Positions 8,129-17,281 of a stretch of DNA of 64,000 nucleotides are shown here, one piece after another. The translations under genes and the position numbers were made by a program. The stretch is from an uncultured Oscillospiraceae bacterium. GTDB lineage: Bacteria > Bacillota > Clostridia > Oscillospirales > Oscillospiraceae. Numbering within the stretch: position 1 is the stretch's first letter; each line of letters begins with the position of its first letter. The notes beneath the pieces are model-generated. The model had not been told where the DNA came from and did not search any database. It saw only the letters and a list, made by a program, of their open reading frames with translations. The stretch spans positions 1 through 64,000 of the forward strand of contig CAJULM010000003.1 in the NCBI GenBank assembly GCA_910587285.1. Reading direction: 5' to 3'.

Positions 8129-9015
8129 GACAAGGATTCAACATAGGGTATTTTTTTAAAGAAGGTTTTCTAAGCGTATTCTCCCACGGGCTGATGTCCT
8201 TTGCCGCCGTGTGTATGATTGTGGCCTGTCTCATCATCATGGGGTCCTTTTCCCTGCTGGCCATGAACGTGGACAAAAACCTGAAGCAGTTGGAGGACGA
8301 AAACGAGTTCTTGGCGTACATCGACGAGAGCTATACGGAATATGAGATCAATAAACTGTCGGAGCAGGTGCGGGCGCTGGACAACGTGGCCTCGGTGAAA
8401 TTCATTGCCAAGGAGGAGGCCAAGGCCGCCTACCTGGAGGGGCACGAGGGGGACGGGCTGTACGCCAACATCCCTGACGACGTATTCCGGGACCGGCTGT
8501 CCATCCACGTGGTGGACCTGTCCCGCTTTACTGAGACGGTAGAGGCGGTGAAGGCTCTGCCCGGAGTGGCGGGCCACCGGGCGGAGGGTGAGCTGGCCGA
8601 GGGGTTTGTGGCGGTGCGCAACGCCGTCACCGCCGTGGCCTGGGTGCTCATCGCTATTCTGGCGGCGGTCTCCCTGTTCATCATCGCTAACACCATCCGC
8701 CTGGCCACCTTTGCCCGGCGGGAGGAAATCGCCATCATGAAGATGTGCGGCGCCACCGACGGCTTCATACGCGGACCCTTCGTGGTAGAGGGGCTGATTC
8801 TGGGGCTGATGGGGGCGGTAGTGGCCTTTGTGATTCAATGGGCGGTGTACGCCGCAGTGTGCCGGGCATTTGTGAACAGCGGCGCGGTCACGCTGTTTCA
8901 TCTGATGGAGTTCCGGGAGATCTGGGGCCGGGTGCTGAGCGTATTTCTGCTGTCCGGCGCCGGCATCGGCGCGGTGGGTTCCGGCTTTGCCATCCGGCGG
9001 TTCCTTCAGGTCTGA
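8125..9015 (+). CDS. ftsX: Cell division permease-like protein FtsX
   Basis: A 296-residue membrane protein with one N-terminal membrane segment (about 20-45), a large extracellular domain (about 50-165) that binds the hydrolase or its partner, and three C-terminal segments. The conserved ARREEIAIMKMCGATDGFIR stretch lies between the C-terminal segments. It overlaps ftsE by four bases. The coiled-coil M23 hydrolase starts 18 bases downstream, which matches FtsEX-hydrolase pairs such as PcsB in streptococci or CwlO in Bacillus. Confidence 0.95.
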   Translation: MRQGFNIGYFFKEGFLSVFSHGLMSFAAVCMIVACLIIMGSFSLLAMNVDKNLKQLEDENEFLAYIDESYTEYEINKLSEQVRALDNVASVKFIAKEEAKAAYLEGHEGDGLYANIPDDVFRDRLSIHVVDLSRFTETVEAVKALPGVAGHRAEGELAEGFVAVRNAVTAVAWVLIAILAAVSLFIIANTIRLATFARREEIAIMKMCGATDGFIRGPFVVEGLILGLMGAVVAFVIQWAVYAAVCRAFVNSGAVTLFHLMEFREIWGRVLSVFLLSGAGIGAVGSGFAIRRFLQV

Positions 9016-9033
9016 TAGGGCGGGAGGCGTGAT

Positions 9034-10284
9034 ATGAGGAAACAGACACAGAGAATCATCGTCATCTGTCTGGCGGCGGCGCTGCTGCTGACCATTTTGG
9101 TGCCCGCCCTGAGCATGGTGGCCAAGGCCACGGTGACACAGGGGGACATTCAGAACATCAAGGACGAGCTGAGTGACATCAAGCAGCAGAAGAAGGAGGC
9201 CGAGGCGAGGTTGGCGGCCATCCGCAATGATTTGAGCAAGGCCAAGGACCAGATGGCGCTGATTGAGGCGAATATAGCGCTCACCGAGTCAGAAATCAGC
9301 ACCAGTCAAATGCTTTTGGACCGGTACGACCAGCAGATTGCCGGCAAGGAGCAGGAGATTTTGGAGCTGGAGGCCCAGCAGGTGGAGCAGCGGGAGGAGT
9401 TCTACCGGCAGGTGCGGTGGATGGAGGAGACGGGCAGCGTGTCCTACCTGTCCATTTTGTTCCAGGCATCCTCCTTCTCCCAGCTTTTGGAGTATGCCAT
9501 GCTCATCACCGACATTATGGAATACTCCGATCGCATTATCAAGCAGCTGGAGGCCACAGAAGCGGAGCTGGATGTGGCCAAGGCCGAGCTTCAGACCAGC
9601 CGGAACGAGCAGGCGGAGGTCCAGGCGGGGCTGGAGGAGCAGATGCGGGCGCTGGAGACCAATCGGTCAAGCCAGTATAGCCTGCTTCAGCAGATCGCCG
9701 CATCGGAGAGCGAGGCGGCGGCGGAGGCCAAGGAGCTGGCGGACAGCGAGGCTAAGATCAATAAGGAACTGAAGGAGGCGGAGCGCAAGTACGCCGCCCA
9801 GATTGCCGCGCTGAACAGTCAGGCCAACATGACCAGCGGCAACTGGTACTGGCCGCTGCCCGGACGGTATAAGATTTCGTCCCTGTTTGGCGGGCGCATC
9901 GACCCCATCAACGGCCGGCCGGACAACCACACCGGCACGGATATCCCCGCCCCTGGCGGCACGCCTATCTATGCCGCCCAAAACGGGGTGGTGACCACGG
10001 TGAACGCCAACCGCTATGCCTCATCGTACGGCTACTACTGCATCATCAACCACGGCAATGGCTACGCCACCCTGTATGCCCATCAGAATCAGGTGCCCAT
10101 CGTGAAGGAGGGGCAGACGGTGCAGAAGGGTCAGGTGATTGGCTACGTGGGCACCACCGGACGCTCCACCGGCAACCATCTGCACTTTGAACTGCGGGTG
10201 AACGGCGTCCGGGGAGATGTGCTGCGGCTCTACCCCGGCATGACCTTTACCTCGCCCAAGGGCGGGACCATCAAGGGCGGCTGA
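9034..10284 (+). CDS. M23 peptidoglycan hydrolase with coiled coil (EnvC/PcsB-like partner of FtsEX)
   Basis: A 416-residue exported protein. A signal peptide or anchor (about 8-30) is followed by a long coiled coil (about 35-260) and a C-terminal LytM/M23 domain. The zinc and catalytic motifs HTGTD (about 300) and HLHFE (about 382) are intact, so the domain should be an active endopeptidase. The position directly after ftsX and the coiled-coil architecture fit an FtsEX-activated hydrolase used in septum or side-wall remodelling. The order coiled coil then LytM is that of EnvC-like proteins; PcsB and CwlO carry a CHAP or NlpC/P60 domain instead. Confidence 0.88.
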   Translation: MRKQTQRIIVICLAAALLLTILVPALSMVAKATVTQGDIQNIKDELSDIKQQKKEAEARLAAIRNDLSKAKDQMALIEANIALTESEISTSQMLLDRYDQQIAGKEQEILELEAQQVEQREEFYRQVRWMEETGSVSYLSILFQASSFSQLLEYAMLITDIMEYSDRIIKQLEATEAELDVAKAELQTSRNEQAEVQAGLEEQMRALETNRSSQYSLLQQIAASESEAAAEAKELADSEAKINKELKEAERKYAAQIAALNSQANMTSGNWYWPLPGRYKISSLFGGRIDPINGRPDNHTGTDIPAPGGTPIYAAQNGVVTTVNANRYASSYGYYCIINHGNGYATLYAHQNQVPIVKEGQTVQKGQVIGYVGTTGRSTGNHLHFELRVNGVRGDVLRLYPGMTFTSPKGGTIKGG

Positions 10285-10307
10285 GGCCGGGCGGATTTAC
10301 ATCGGCG

Positions 10308-10335
10308 AAGGGGCGCGGGGAACACCCGCGCCCTT
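10308..10335 (+). other. Intercistronic hairpin between M23 hydrolase and S41 protease
   Basis: GGGCGCGGG (10311-10319) pairs with CCCGCGCCC (10325-10333) around a short GAACA-type loop. No U-tract follows. It may be a processing or stabilising hairpin rather than a terminator, so read-through to the protease gene is likely. Confidence 0.5.
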
Positions 10336-10359
10336 CTGATGATTTGCAAGGGGGGCTGA

Positions 10360-11532
10360 ATGATGGAGGAGCAGCGGGTACGAGAGCGGAAAAGACAGCG
10401 CGGGCGTCTGCCCGGCTGGGCGAAGATTCTGTTGACGGTGTTCATTACCCTGGCCGTGTCCACAGGGCTGTGGTGTCTGGCCCTGGGGAGCAGCGGATTG
10501 GCTCTGGTGGAGACCTATCTGCTGGGCCGCTTTGCCTTTGTGGATGCCCAGGCGGACCTGGACGGAGCTGTGGACCAGGCGCTGGCCGCCTTTGTAGACG
10601 GGCTGGGCGACCGCTGGTCCTACTATCTGGACGCGGAGGGCTACAAGGCCACCAATGAGCGCCGGGCCAACAACTATGTGGGCGTGGGAGTGACGGTGAA
10701 CTACACCCGGGAGGAGGGGCTGCTGGTGCAGTCCGTCACCGAGGGCGGCCCCGCGGAGCAGGCAGGTATTGTGGCCGGGGATATCATCACCGCTGTGGAC
10801 GGCGTATCCATCGCGGGGGAAAAACGGACCCAGGGCACGGACCTGATCTTAGGAGAGGCGGGCACCCAGGTGACGCTCACCCTGCTGGGAGAGGACGGGG
10901 CCAGCCGGGAGGCGGTGTGCACCCGGGCCACTCTGCGCAATCCCTCCGCCCACGGGAAAATGCTGGAGGGGAATATCGGTTACGTGAAGCTGGACAATTT
11001 CTATTCCGGTGCGGCGGACAGCTTTGTCCGGGAGGTGGACGCCCTGGTGGAGCAGGGGGCGGCGGCCCTCATCGTGGACGTGCGCAGCGACCCGGGGGGA
11101 TACGTGACTGAGCTGGAGAAGATTTTGGACTACCTGCTGCCCGAGGGGCCGGTGTTCACCCACAGCCCCCGGTGGTGGTTTACATCTGTAACCCAATCGG
11201 ATGAGGGGTGCGTGGACCTGCCCATGGCGGCGCTGGTGAACGGGGGAACCTACTCTGCGGCGGAGTTGTTGGCGGCCCAGCTGCGGGAGAGCGTGGACGC
11301 CCCCATTGTGGGTGAGGTGACCTCGGGCAAGGGGTACTCCCAGGTGACTTTCCCCCTGCCCAATAGCGGCGGGGTGGGGCTGTCCACCGCCACCTACTGC
11401 ACCGGCAGCGGCCACTCTCTCATCGGGGAGGGAATCATTCCCGACGTGGCGCTGGCGCTGAACGAGGGCGCGGTCCTGGGCGGGGAGGACGACAACCAGC
11501 TTCAGGCGGCCGTTGAGCTTCTGACAAAATAA
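10360..11532 (+). CDS. C-terminal processing peptidase, S41 family (CtpA-like)
   Basis: A 390-residue membrane-anchored serine protease. It has one N-terminal membrane segment (about 22-48), a PDZ domain (about 105-185) and the S41 catalytic domain. The Ser/Lys dyad is Ser299 in NGGTYSAAE and Lys324 in TSGKGYSQ, 25 residues apart as in the family. It probably trims exported proteins, and the adjacent FtsEX-linked hydrolase is a reasonable but unproven substrate. The ribosome site AAGGGGGG lies upstream of the first ATG. CtpB-type sporulation roles (SpoIVFA cleavage) are another possibility. Confidence 0.9.
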   Translation: MMEEQRVRERKRQRGRLPGWAKILLTVFITLAVSTGLWCLALGSSGLALVETYLLGRFAFVDAQADLDGAVDQALAAFVDGLGDRWSYYLDAEGYKATNERRANNYVGVGVTVNYTREEGLLVQSVTEGGPAEQAGIVAGDIITAVDGVSIAGEKRTQGTDLILGEAGTQVTLTLLGEDGASREAVCTRATLRNPSAHGKMLEGNIGYVKLDNFYSGAADSFVREVDALVEQGAAALIVDVRSDPGGYVTELEKILDYLLPEGPVFTHSPRWWFTSVTQSDEGCVDLPMAALVNGGTYSAAELLAAQLRESVDAPIVGEVTSGKGYSQVTFPLPNSGGVGLSTATYCTGSGHSLIGEGIIPDVALALNEGAVLGGEDDNQLQAAVELLTK

Positions 11533-11566
11533 AAAATGCCCCCGCTCCAGCGAGCGGGGGCGTTTT
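11531..11566. terminator. Bidirectional terminator, S41 protease / degV
   Basis: A 10-bp stem (GCCCCCGCTC 11538-11547 / GAGCGGGGGC 11552-11561) with a CAGC loop, preceded by six A and followed by GTTTT. It serves both convergent genes. Confidence 0.88.
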
Positions 11567-11570
11567 ACCG

Positions 11571-12407
11571 TTATTTTCGAAGGAAGATAACGCCCAAGGT
11601 GTTGGGGCCGCAGTGGCAGGAGATGGTGGAGCCGGCCACGGCGGTGAGCACCTCCCGGAAGCCGAACTGGCGCACCATGGCACAGACCGCCTCGGGAATG
11701 GCGGGGTCGCAGCGGGTGTGGACCACAAAAATCCGATCATGAGATACGCTCTTGTCGGTGAGCTGATCCAGCACGTAGTCGGGCAGCACCTTGTCAAAGG
11801 CGCCGCGATACTTTTTGCCCACGGTCATCTTGCCGTCGGCCAGCACAATGCAGGGCTTGAGCTTGAGCAGGTTGGCCCCCAGGGCCACCACGGACGAGCA
11901 CCGGCCGCCCTTGGCGAGATAGTCCAGCTTGTCCACCACGAAGGTGGTGTCCACCCGGTCCGTCATGCTGTCCAGCATGGCCAGGATGTCCTGGATGGAA
12001 TCCCCTCGCTCCGCGGCCATGGCGGCCTCCAGCACCAGCAGACCCTGGCCCACGGTGAGGTTGCGGGAGTCCACCACGTATACGTTGGAAAACTCCTCCG
12101 CCGCCACCAGGGCGTTCTGATAGCAGCAGGAAAATTCGCTGCCGATGGTGATGTGAAGGACCGCGTCGTATTGGGGAGAGAGCTGGGTGAACAGCTCCTG
12201 ATAGTCGGCGATGTTCACCGCGGCAGTGGAGGGCAGCGCGCCGCCGGACTCCACATGGCGGAAGATGTCGTCTGGACCGGTCTCCAGGCCGTCGCGGTAG
12301 GTGCCGCCGCCGAAGGAGACATAGAGGGGAACCATGGTGATCTGATAGCGCTCCAACAGCTGGGCAGGCAGATCACAGGTGCTGGTGGCGGTGATTTTAA
12401 TGGACAT
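11571..12407 (-). CDS. DegV family fatty-acid-binding protein
   Basis: A 278-residue DegV/FakB-type protein. The family start (KITATSTCDLPAQLLE), the fatty-acid carboxylate-binding region STAAVN and the hinge regions are recognisable. In related bacteria these proteins present fatty acids to the FakA kinase for phospholipid synthesis. The start is the ATG at 12407, preceded by AAGGAGGT. It is transcribed alone from its own sigma-A promoter, and no fakA-like gene lies nearby. Genomes usually carry several paralogues, so its ligand is unknown. Confidence 0.85.
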   Translation of the reverse strand: MSIKITATSTCDLPAQLLERYQITMVPLYVSFGGGTYRDGLETGPDDIFRHVESGGALPSTAAVNIADYQELFTQLSPQYDAVLHITIGSEFSCCYQNALVAAEEFSNVYVVDSRNLTVGQGLLVLEAAMAAERGDSIQDILAMLDSMTDRVDTTFVVDKLDYLAKGGRCSSVVALGANLLKLKPCIVLADGKMTVGKKYRGAFDKVLPDYVLDQLTDKSVSHDRIFVVHTRCDPAIPEAVCAMVRQFGFREVLTAVAGSTISCHCGPNTLGVIFLRK

Positions 12408-12437
12408 GAAAAGGACCTCCGTCAAAAAGGTTATCCC

Positions 12438-12466
12438 ATTGTATCAGAGGCGGCGGGGAATTGCAA
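12438..12466 (-). promoter_or_regulatory. Sigma-A promoter of degV
   Basis: On the minus strand, TTGCAA (12461-12466), a 17-base spacer and TACAAT (12438-12443), about 30 bases upstream of the degV start codon. Confidence 0.75.
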
Positions 12467-12595
12467 GGGAAGAAATGGATAAGGAATCCTGTCACGGACA
12501 ACAAAGTGTTTGGATTTTTTATAAGGGGCGCAGGACAGACAAGGTGGCGGGCATATTTGCCGGCAAAACGCATAAATGTTCATGAGGTGAGGGAG

Positions 12596-13303
12596 ATGGT
12601 GGGCGAGCTGGTGTGGAGCACTGCAAAAGGGCGGGGCCGGGCGGAGCGGGTGGCGCTTGGCCCGCTGACAGCCCTGCGCTGGACGGTGCACGCCCCGGAG
12701 GGGATGGCGCGGTGGAGGGCGGAGCGGCGGCTGCGCCGGGCCGAGCGGGCGCTGGTAGCGGCAGGGGTGGGCCGGGTGGTGCTGAGGCCGGATTTCCCCT
12801 GCCGGGAGCTGCTGCGGGTGCTGCGGCCAGTGGATGTGCTCCCCTTTTGGCGGGAGGCGGCGGATGTGCTGGCCTTGGGGGCCTTGGCGGCGCAAGGGGT
12901 GGAGCCCCGGCGGGGGCGGGTGGCCCTGTCCGCGCCGCGGCTGTGCCCCGAGCTCATAGGGGCAGCCCGGCGGCTGTGCCCACAGGTGCGGGGATTGCTC
13001 ATTGACGCGCCGGGGGGAGGGGAGTACGCCCGGCGGCTCCAAAAGGAATTTGGACTGCCGGTGACGCCGCCGGCGGCGGGGGCGGACGCCACGGTGGCCC
13101 TTGGCCCTGGCGGGGGCCGCTGGGGGCGCAGCGTGGAGCTGTATGGAGCGGGTTCGCTGGGCGGTCTGAGGCTGAAGGCGGAGGGGATAGACCTGCCGGC
13201 GGACTGCGCGGACCAGGTGCTGGCCCTGCTGTGGGAGCGGGGAGAGCTGAAACGGGGGACACTATGCGCCCGGCTTATTGACAGGCCGGAGGAAAGAGTA
13301 TAA
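12596..13303 (+). CDS. Hypothetical protein, Arg/Ala/Leu-rich
   Basis: A 235-residue protein of unknown function that I do not recognise. It is strongly basic and rich in Arg, Ala, Leu and Gly, with no signal peptide or membrane segment. Two Cys-Pro sites (LCPEL, LCPQV) lie in the middle. The ATG at 12596 has GAGGTGAGGG just upstream. The frame is open from 12461, but that would give an odd N-terminus without a ribosome site. The next gene's promoter lies in its last 30 bases. Codon-position GC bias supports a real gene, but a stretched GC-rich frame cannot be fully excluded. Confidence 0.5.
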   Translation: MVGELVWSTAKGRGRAERVALGPLTALRWTVHAPEGMARWRAERRLRRAERALVAAGVGRVVLRPDFPCRELLRVLRPVDVLPFWREAADVLALGALAAQGVEPRRGRVALSAPRLCPELIGAARRLCPQVRGLLIDAPGGGEYARRLQKEFGLPVTPPAAGADATVALGPGGGRWGRSVELYGAGSLGGLRLKAEGIDLPADCADQVLALLWERGELKRGTLCARLIDRPEERV

Positions 13304-13306
13304 AAT
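13278..13306 (+). promoter_or_regulatory. Sigma-A promoter for the SLH phosphodiester glycosidase
   Basis: TTGACA at 13278-13283, a 17-base spacer and TAAAAT at 13301-13306, inside the 3' end of the preceding gene. The start codon is about 55 bases downstream. Confidence 0.8.
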
Positions 13307-13367
13307 GCTTTATAACATTTGCCGGCGTTTTTGTCGCCGGTCCAAGACAAATAGAGGAGGAATTGTT

Positions 13368-15053
13368 ATGAAACGGAGTAAGCTTTCCGTGTTGAGCCTG
13401 CTGGCGGCAGGGGCGCTGTGCGCGTCCATGCTGTGCGCGCCTGCGGCGGCAGCGGCGGCAGGGGACGTTCAGGTGTGGAGCAGCACCATCGGCGGCCACA
13501 GCGCCAAGGTGATGTCCGTGCCCATGCCGGCGGGCCGGACCGGGCAGGTCAGCTTGGCCAACAACAGCGTGGTGGACGCCGTGGGCGCCCAGACGCTCAT
13601 TGACAACGTGAACGCCCAGCCGGGCACCCATGTGGTGGCGGCCATGAACGGCGGCTTTTTCAACTCCTACACCAGCGGCACGCCGGTGTTCCCCAACAGC
13701 TGCCCCGCCATTATGGACGCGGTGATCACCGGGGGCAAGCTGGTGCACACCGGCCGGTCCTCCGTCATTGGCTTCGCCGCCGACGGCAAGCCCATGGTGG
13801 ACTGGGTGACCTTTAAGGCCAGCGTGAAGCTGGGCAACGGGTTCACCCCCGGCTGCTGGAGCGTGAACACCTACGAGAGCGACCCGGAGGCAATTATGCT
13901 CTTTGACGAGCATCTGACGCTGCCCGTTACCATTCCGGCCAGCTCCACCATGTTCTACATCCAGAACGGCGTGATTACCAGCGCCGTGCCCGGCAGCACC
14001 ATCACTGTCCCCGCGGGGACCTACGTGCTGGTGTATAACGCAGGCATTACCAGCGTGGAGAACGGCTATCACCGGCTGCCCCAGGCGGGCATGAGCGCCG
14101 AGGTGACGTTCAGCGCCAGCGGCACCGACCGGGACGAGGCATGGAACGGCGTGCAGGAGGCCCTCACCGGCGGCCCCGTGCTGGTGAAGAACGGCGCGAA
14201 CGTGGTGGACGACCAGCGCAACAGCGTCTACTATGGCGACCCCAAGCAGCGCCCCGACGCGGTGCTGGCCCGCACCTTCATCGGTGTCACCGGCAGCGGC
14301 AGCCTGGTGATGGGTACGGTGTCCGCCTCCTTCCGGCAGATTGCCGACTGGATGGTGGCCAACGGCGTGCAGGAGGGGCTGGCCATGGACGGCGGCGGCT
14401 CCTGTATGCTGTACGCCAATGAGGCGTTCCAGAGCCGGCCGGGCCGGAACCTGGCCAGCGTGCTCACCATCGTGGACCGCACCGGCGGCCAGGTGACGCC
14501 TCCGCCCGCGGTGAACACCGACGAGCCCTCCGCCTGGGCGGCGCCGGAGATTCAAACCGCGATTGCCGAGGGCTTGGTGCCCGCCGCCCTCCAGTCGGAC
14601 TACCGCAAGGACATCAGCCGTCAGGACTTCTGCATCCTGATTTGGGAGCTGATTAAGCAGCAGCCCAACTATATGGAGCTGTTGTGGAACAAGCCGGAGG
14701 TCACCTTCTCGGATACCGATGTGGCCGAGGTGTCCTGGTGCGCCCAGCTGAACATCATCTCCGGGGTGGGCGAAGGCCGGTTTGACCCGCACCGAAATCT
14801 GAAGCGCTCTGAGGCGGCCAAGATTTTGGCCCTCACCACCCAGCTGCTGAAAAATGAGGACGGAACGCTCAGCGCTACGCCCCCCGTTTTCTCCGACCGG
14901 GACACCTTTGGCTGGGCTCAGCCGTTCATCGATTACTGCGCGGCCAACGACATTATGAAGGGCGAGGGGGACGCCTTCGGCCCCAACGGGACCTTCAGCC
15001 GGGAGCAGGCCATGGCAACGATTCTGCGCATCAGCCAGCGCTACGGCAGATAA
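13368..15053 (+). CDS. Phosphodiester glycosidase family protein with SLH domains
   Basis: A 561-residue exported surface protein. A signal peptide (about 1-30, Ala-rich cleavage region) is followed by a NAGPA-like phosphodiester glycosidase domain (about 80-370, with AAMNGGFF and the C-terminal LAMDGGGSCML motif). Three S-layer homology repeats follow (about 390-560: SDTDVAEVSWCAQLNIISG, SDRDTFGWAQPFIDYC and flanks). The catalytic domain family acts on sugar-1-phosphodiesters and in bacteria may act on wall or exopolymer phosphodiesters. The SLH repeats would tether it to secondary wall polymers. The start is chosen at 13368, with AGAGGAGG upstream. It is monocistronic with its own promoter and terminator. 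Confidence 0.85.
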   Translation: MKRSKLSVLSLLAAGALCASMLCAPAAAAAAGDVQVWSSTIGGHSAKVMSVPMPAGRTGQVSLANNSVVDAVGAQTLIDNVNAQPGTHVVAAMNGGFFNSYTSGTPVFPNSCPAIMDAVITGGKLVHTGRSSVIGFAADGKPMVDWVTFKASVKLGNGFTPGCWSVNTYESDPEAIMLFDEHLTLPVTIPASSTMFYIQNGVITSAVPGSTITVPAGTYVLVYNAGITSVENGYHRLPQAGMSAEVTFSASGTDRDEAWNGVQEALTGGPVLVKNGANVVDDQRNSVYYGDPKQRPDAVLARTFIGVTGSGSLVMGTVSASFRQIADWMVANGVQEGLAMDGGGSCMLYANEAFQSRPGRNLASVLTIVDRTGGQVTPPPAVNTDEPSAWAAPEIQTAIAEGLVPAALQSDYRKDISRQDFCILIWELIKQQPNYMELLWNKPEVTFSDTDVAEVSWCAQLNIISGVGEGRFDPHRNLKRSEAAKILALTTQLLKNEDGTLSATPPVFSDRDTFGWAQPFIDYCAANDIMKGEGDAFGPNGTFSREQAMATILRISQRYGR

Positions 15054-15063
15054 AACATCAAAG

Positions 15064-15094
15064 CGGCCCTCCCCATCGGGGAGGGCCGGCTTTT

Positions 15095-15096
<2 letters not shown>
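15064..15096. terminator. Terminator, SLH glycosidase / prfC
   Basis: An 11-bp stem (CGGCCCTCCCC / GGGGAGGGCCG) with an ATC loop and a TTTTTT tract, between convergent genes. Confidence 0.9.
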
Positions 15097-16696
<1,600 letters not shown>

Positions 16697-16788
16697 GGGT
16701 TGGTCCCTCCATTGTATTTGATATGGTTTTCGATGAAAGCTGTAAGCTACATGGGGGACCCTCCCGCCGATGATTTTGTGAGCAAACT

Positions 16789-16817
16789 ATTATACCATGG
16801 GAAGGGGAGAAGGGCAA
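16789..16817 (-). promoter_or_regulatory. Sigma-A promoter of prfC
   Basis: On the minus strand, TTGCCC (16812-16817), a 17-base spacer and TATAAT (16789-16794). The leader is about 85 bases. Confidence 0.75.
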
Positions 16818-16902
16818 GAAAAAATGGAAAATGTCAAAGGGTTTCTATTTTGAAGCTCAGTTCGTTCTATGTCAAGCAAATTTCCGGCCGCAAAATTCCC
16901 TC

Positions 16903-16931
16903 TTGACTTTCATGCTTCAGAGTGTTAGAGT
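16903..16931 (+). promoter_or_regulatory. Sigma-A promoter of the aroF leader transcript
   Basis: TTGACT at 16903-16908, a 17-base spacer and TAGAGT at 16926-16931. Transcription would start near 16938, about 25 bases before the leader peptide ATG and about 340 bases before aroF. Confidence 0.75.
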
Positions 16932-16961
16932 AATAGCGTCAAATGAGAGGAGGGTCCGCGC

Positions 16962-17033
16962 ATGAACCGCCGGAGTTATGGGTATGGCGATTACCGCTAT
17001 TATGATGATAGCGGCGTTTTGTCATGCCCTTGA
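16962..17033 (+). CDS. Tyrosine-rich leader peptide of aroF (attenuator)
   Basis: A 23-codon reading frame, MNRRSYGYGDYRYY followed by DDSGVLSCP and a stop, with a strong ribosome site (GAGAGGAGGG, 16945-16954) eight bases upstream. Five of its 23 residues are Tyr (positions 6, 8, 11, 13, 14), clustered in the first 14 codons. A canonical terminator starts 26 bases after the stop, and the tyrosine/aromatic pathway genes aroF and tyrA follow. This is the layout of a ribosome-stalling attenuator: low tyrosyl-tRNA would stall the ribosome on the Tyr codons and favour read-through into aroF. It is too short for ordinary gene callers. The competing antiterminator was not resolved by eye. Confidence 0.75.
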   Translation: MNRRSYGYGDYRYYDDSGVLSCP

Positions 17034-17058
17034 AGGTTGCGCGGCTTTCTTGTGGAGC

Positions 17059-17087
17059 GCGGCTGCCGAGGGGCGGCCGCTTTTTTT
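17059..17087 (+). terminator. Attenuator terminator upstream of aroF
   Basis: A 9-bp stem, GCGGCTGCC (17059-17067) with GGCGGCCGC (17072-17080), one G-U pair and a GAGG loop, followed at once by seven T. The octamer GCGCGGCT occurs at 17039-17046 and again at 17058-17065, so the region between peptide and terminator may offer a competing pairing partner. Confidence 0.85.
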
Positions 17088-17090
17088 GCG

Positions 17091-17226
17091 GAAGCGCGGA
17101 GAAGCGGACAGCGAGGGAGCTTGGAACGGAGCGAGAACAAAAGTCCAGCCGCCGCACAGCGGAGGCGGGTTTTGTTCGAGTCGAAGCGAAAGCGACCGAG
17201 TGCCCTGGCCGCTTCGCAGCGTGACA
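17091..17226 (+). repeat. Dispersed structured repeat, copy A
   Basis: A 136-bp member of a repeat family found five times in this window. It starts with GAAGCGCGG and ends with AGCGTGACA. Outer stem AAGCGG (17102-17107) / CCGCTT (17209-17214). Middle stem GAACAAAA (17135-17142) / TTTTGTTC (17170-17177). Apical stem CCGC / GCGG around an ACA triloop (17152-17162). It sits between the attenuator and aroF, inside the aroF mRNA leader. Confidence 0.75.
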
Positions 17227-17281
17227 GACCAGAAACGCGGAGAAGTGAGCGCAAATTTTACGATAAGGGAGCGAACATATA

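Noticed and set aside
17171..17185. GTTCGAGTC resembling a tRNA T-loop
   Set aside because: No acceptor or anticodon arms fit around it; it is part of structured repeat copy A.
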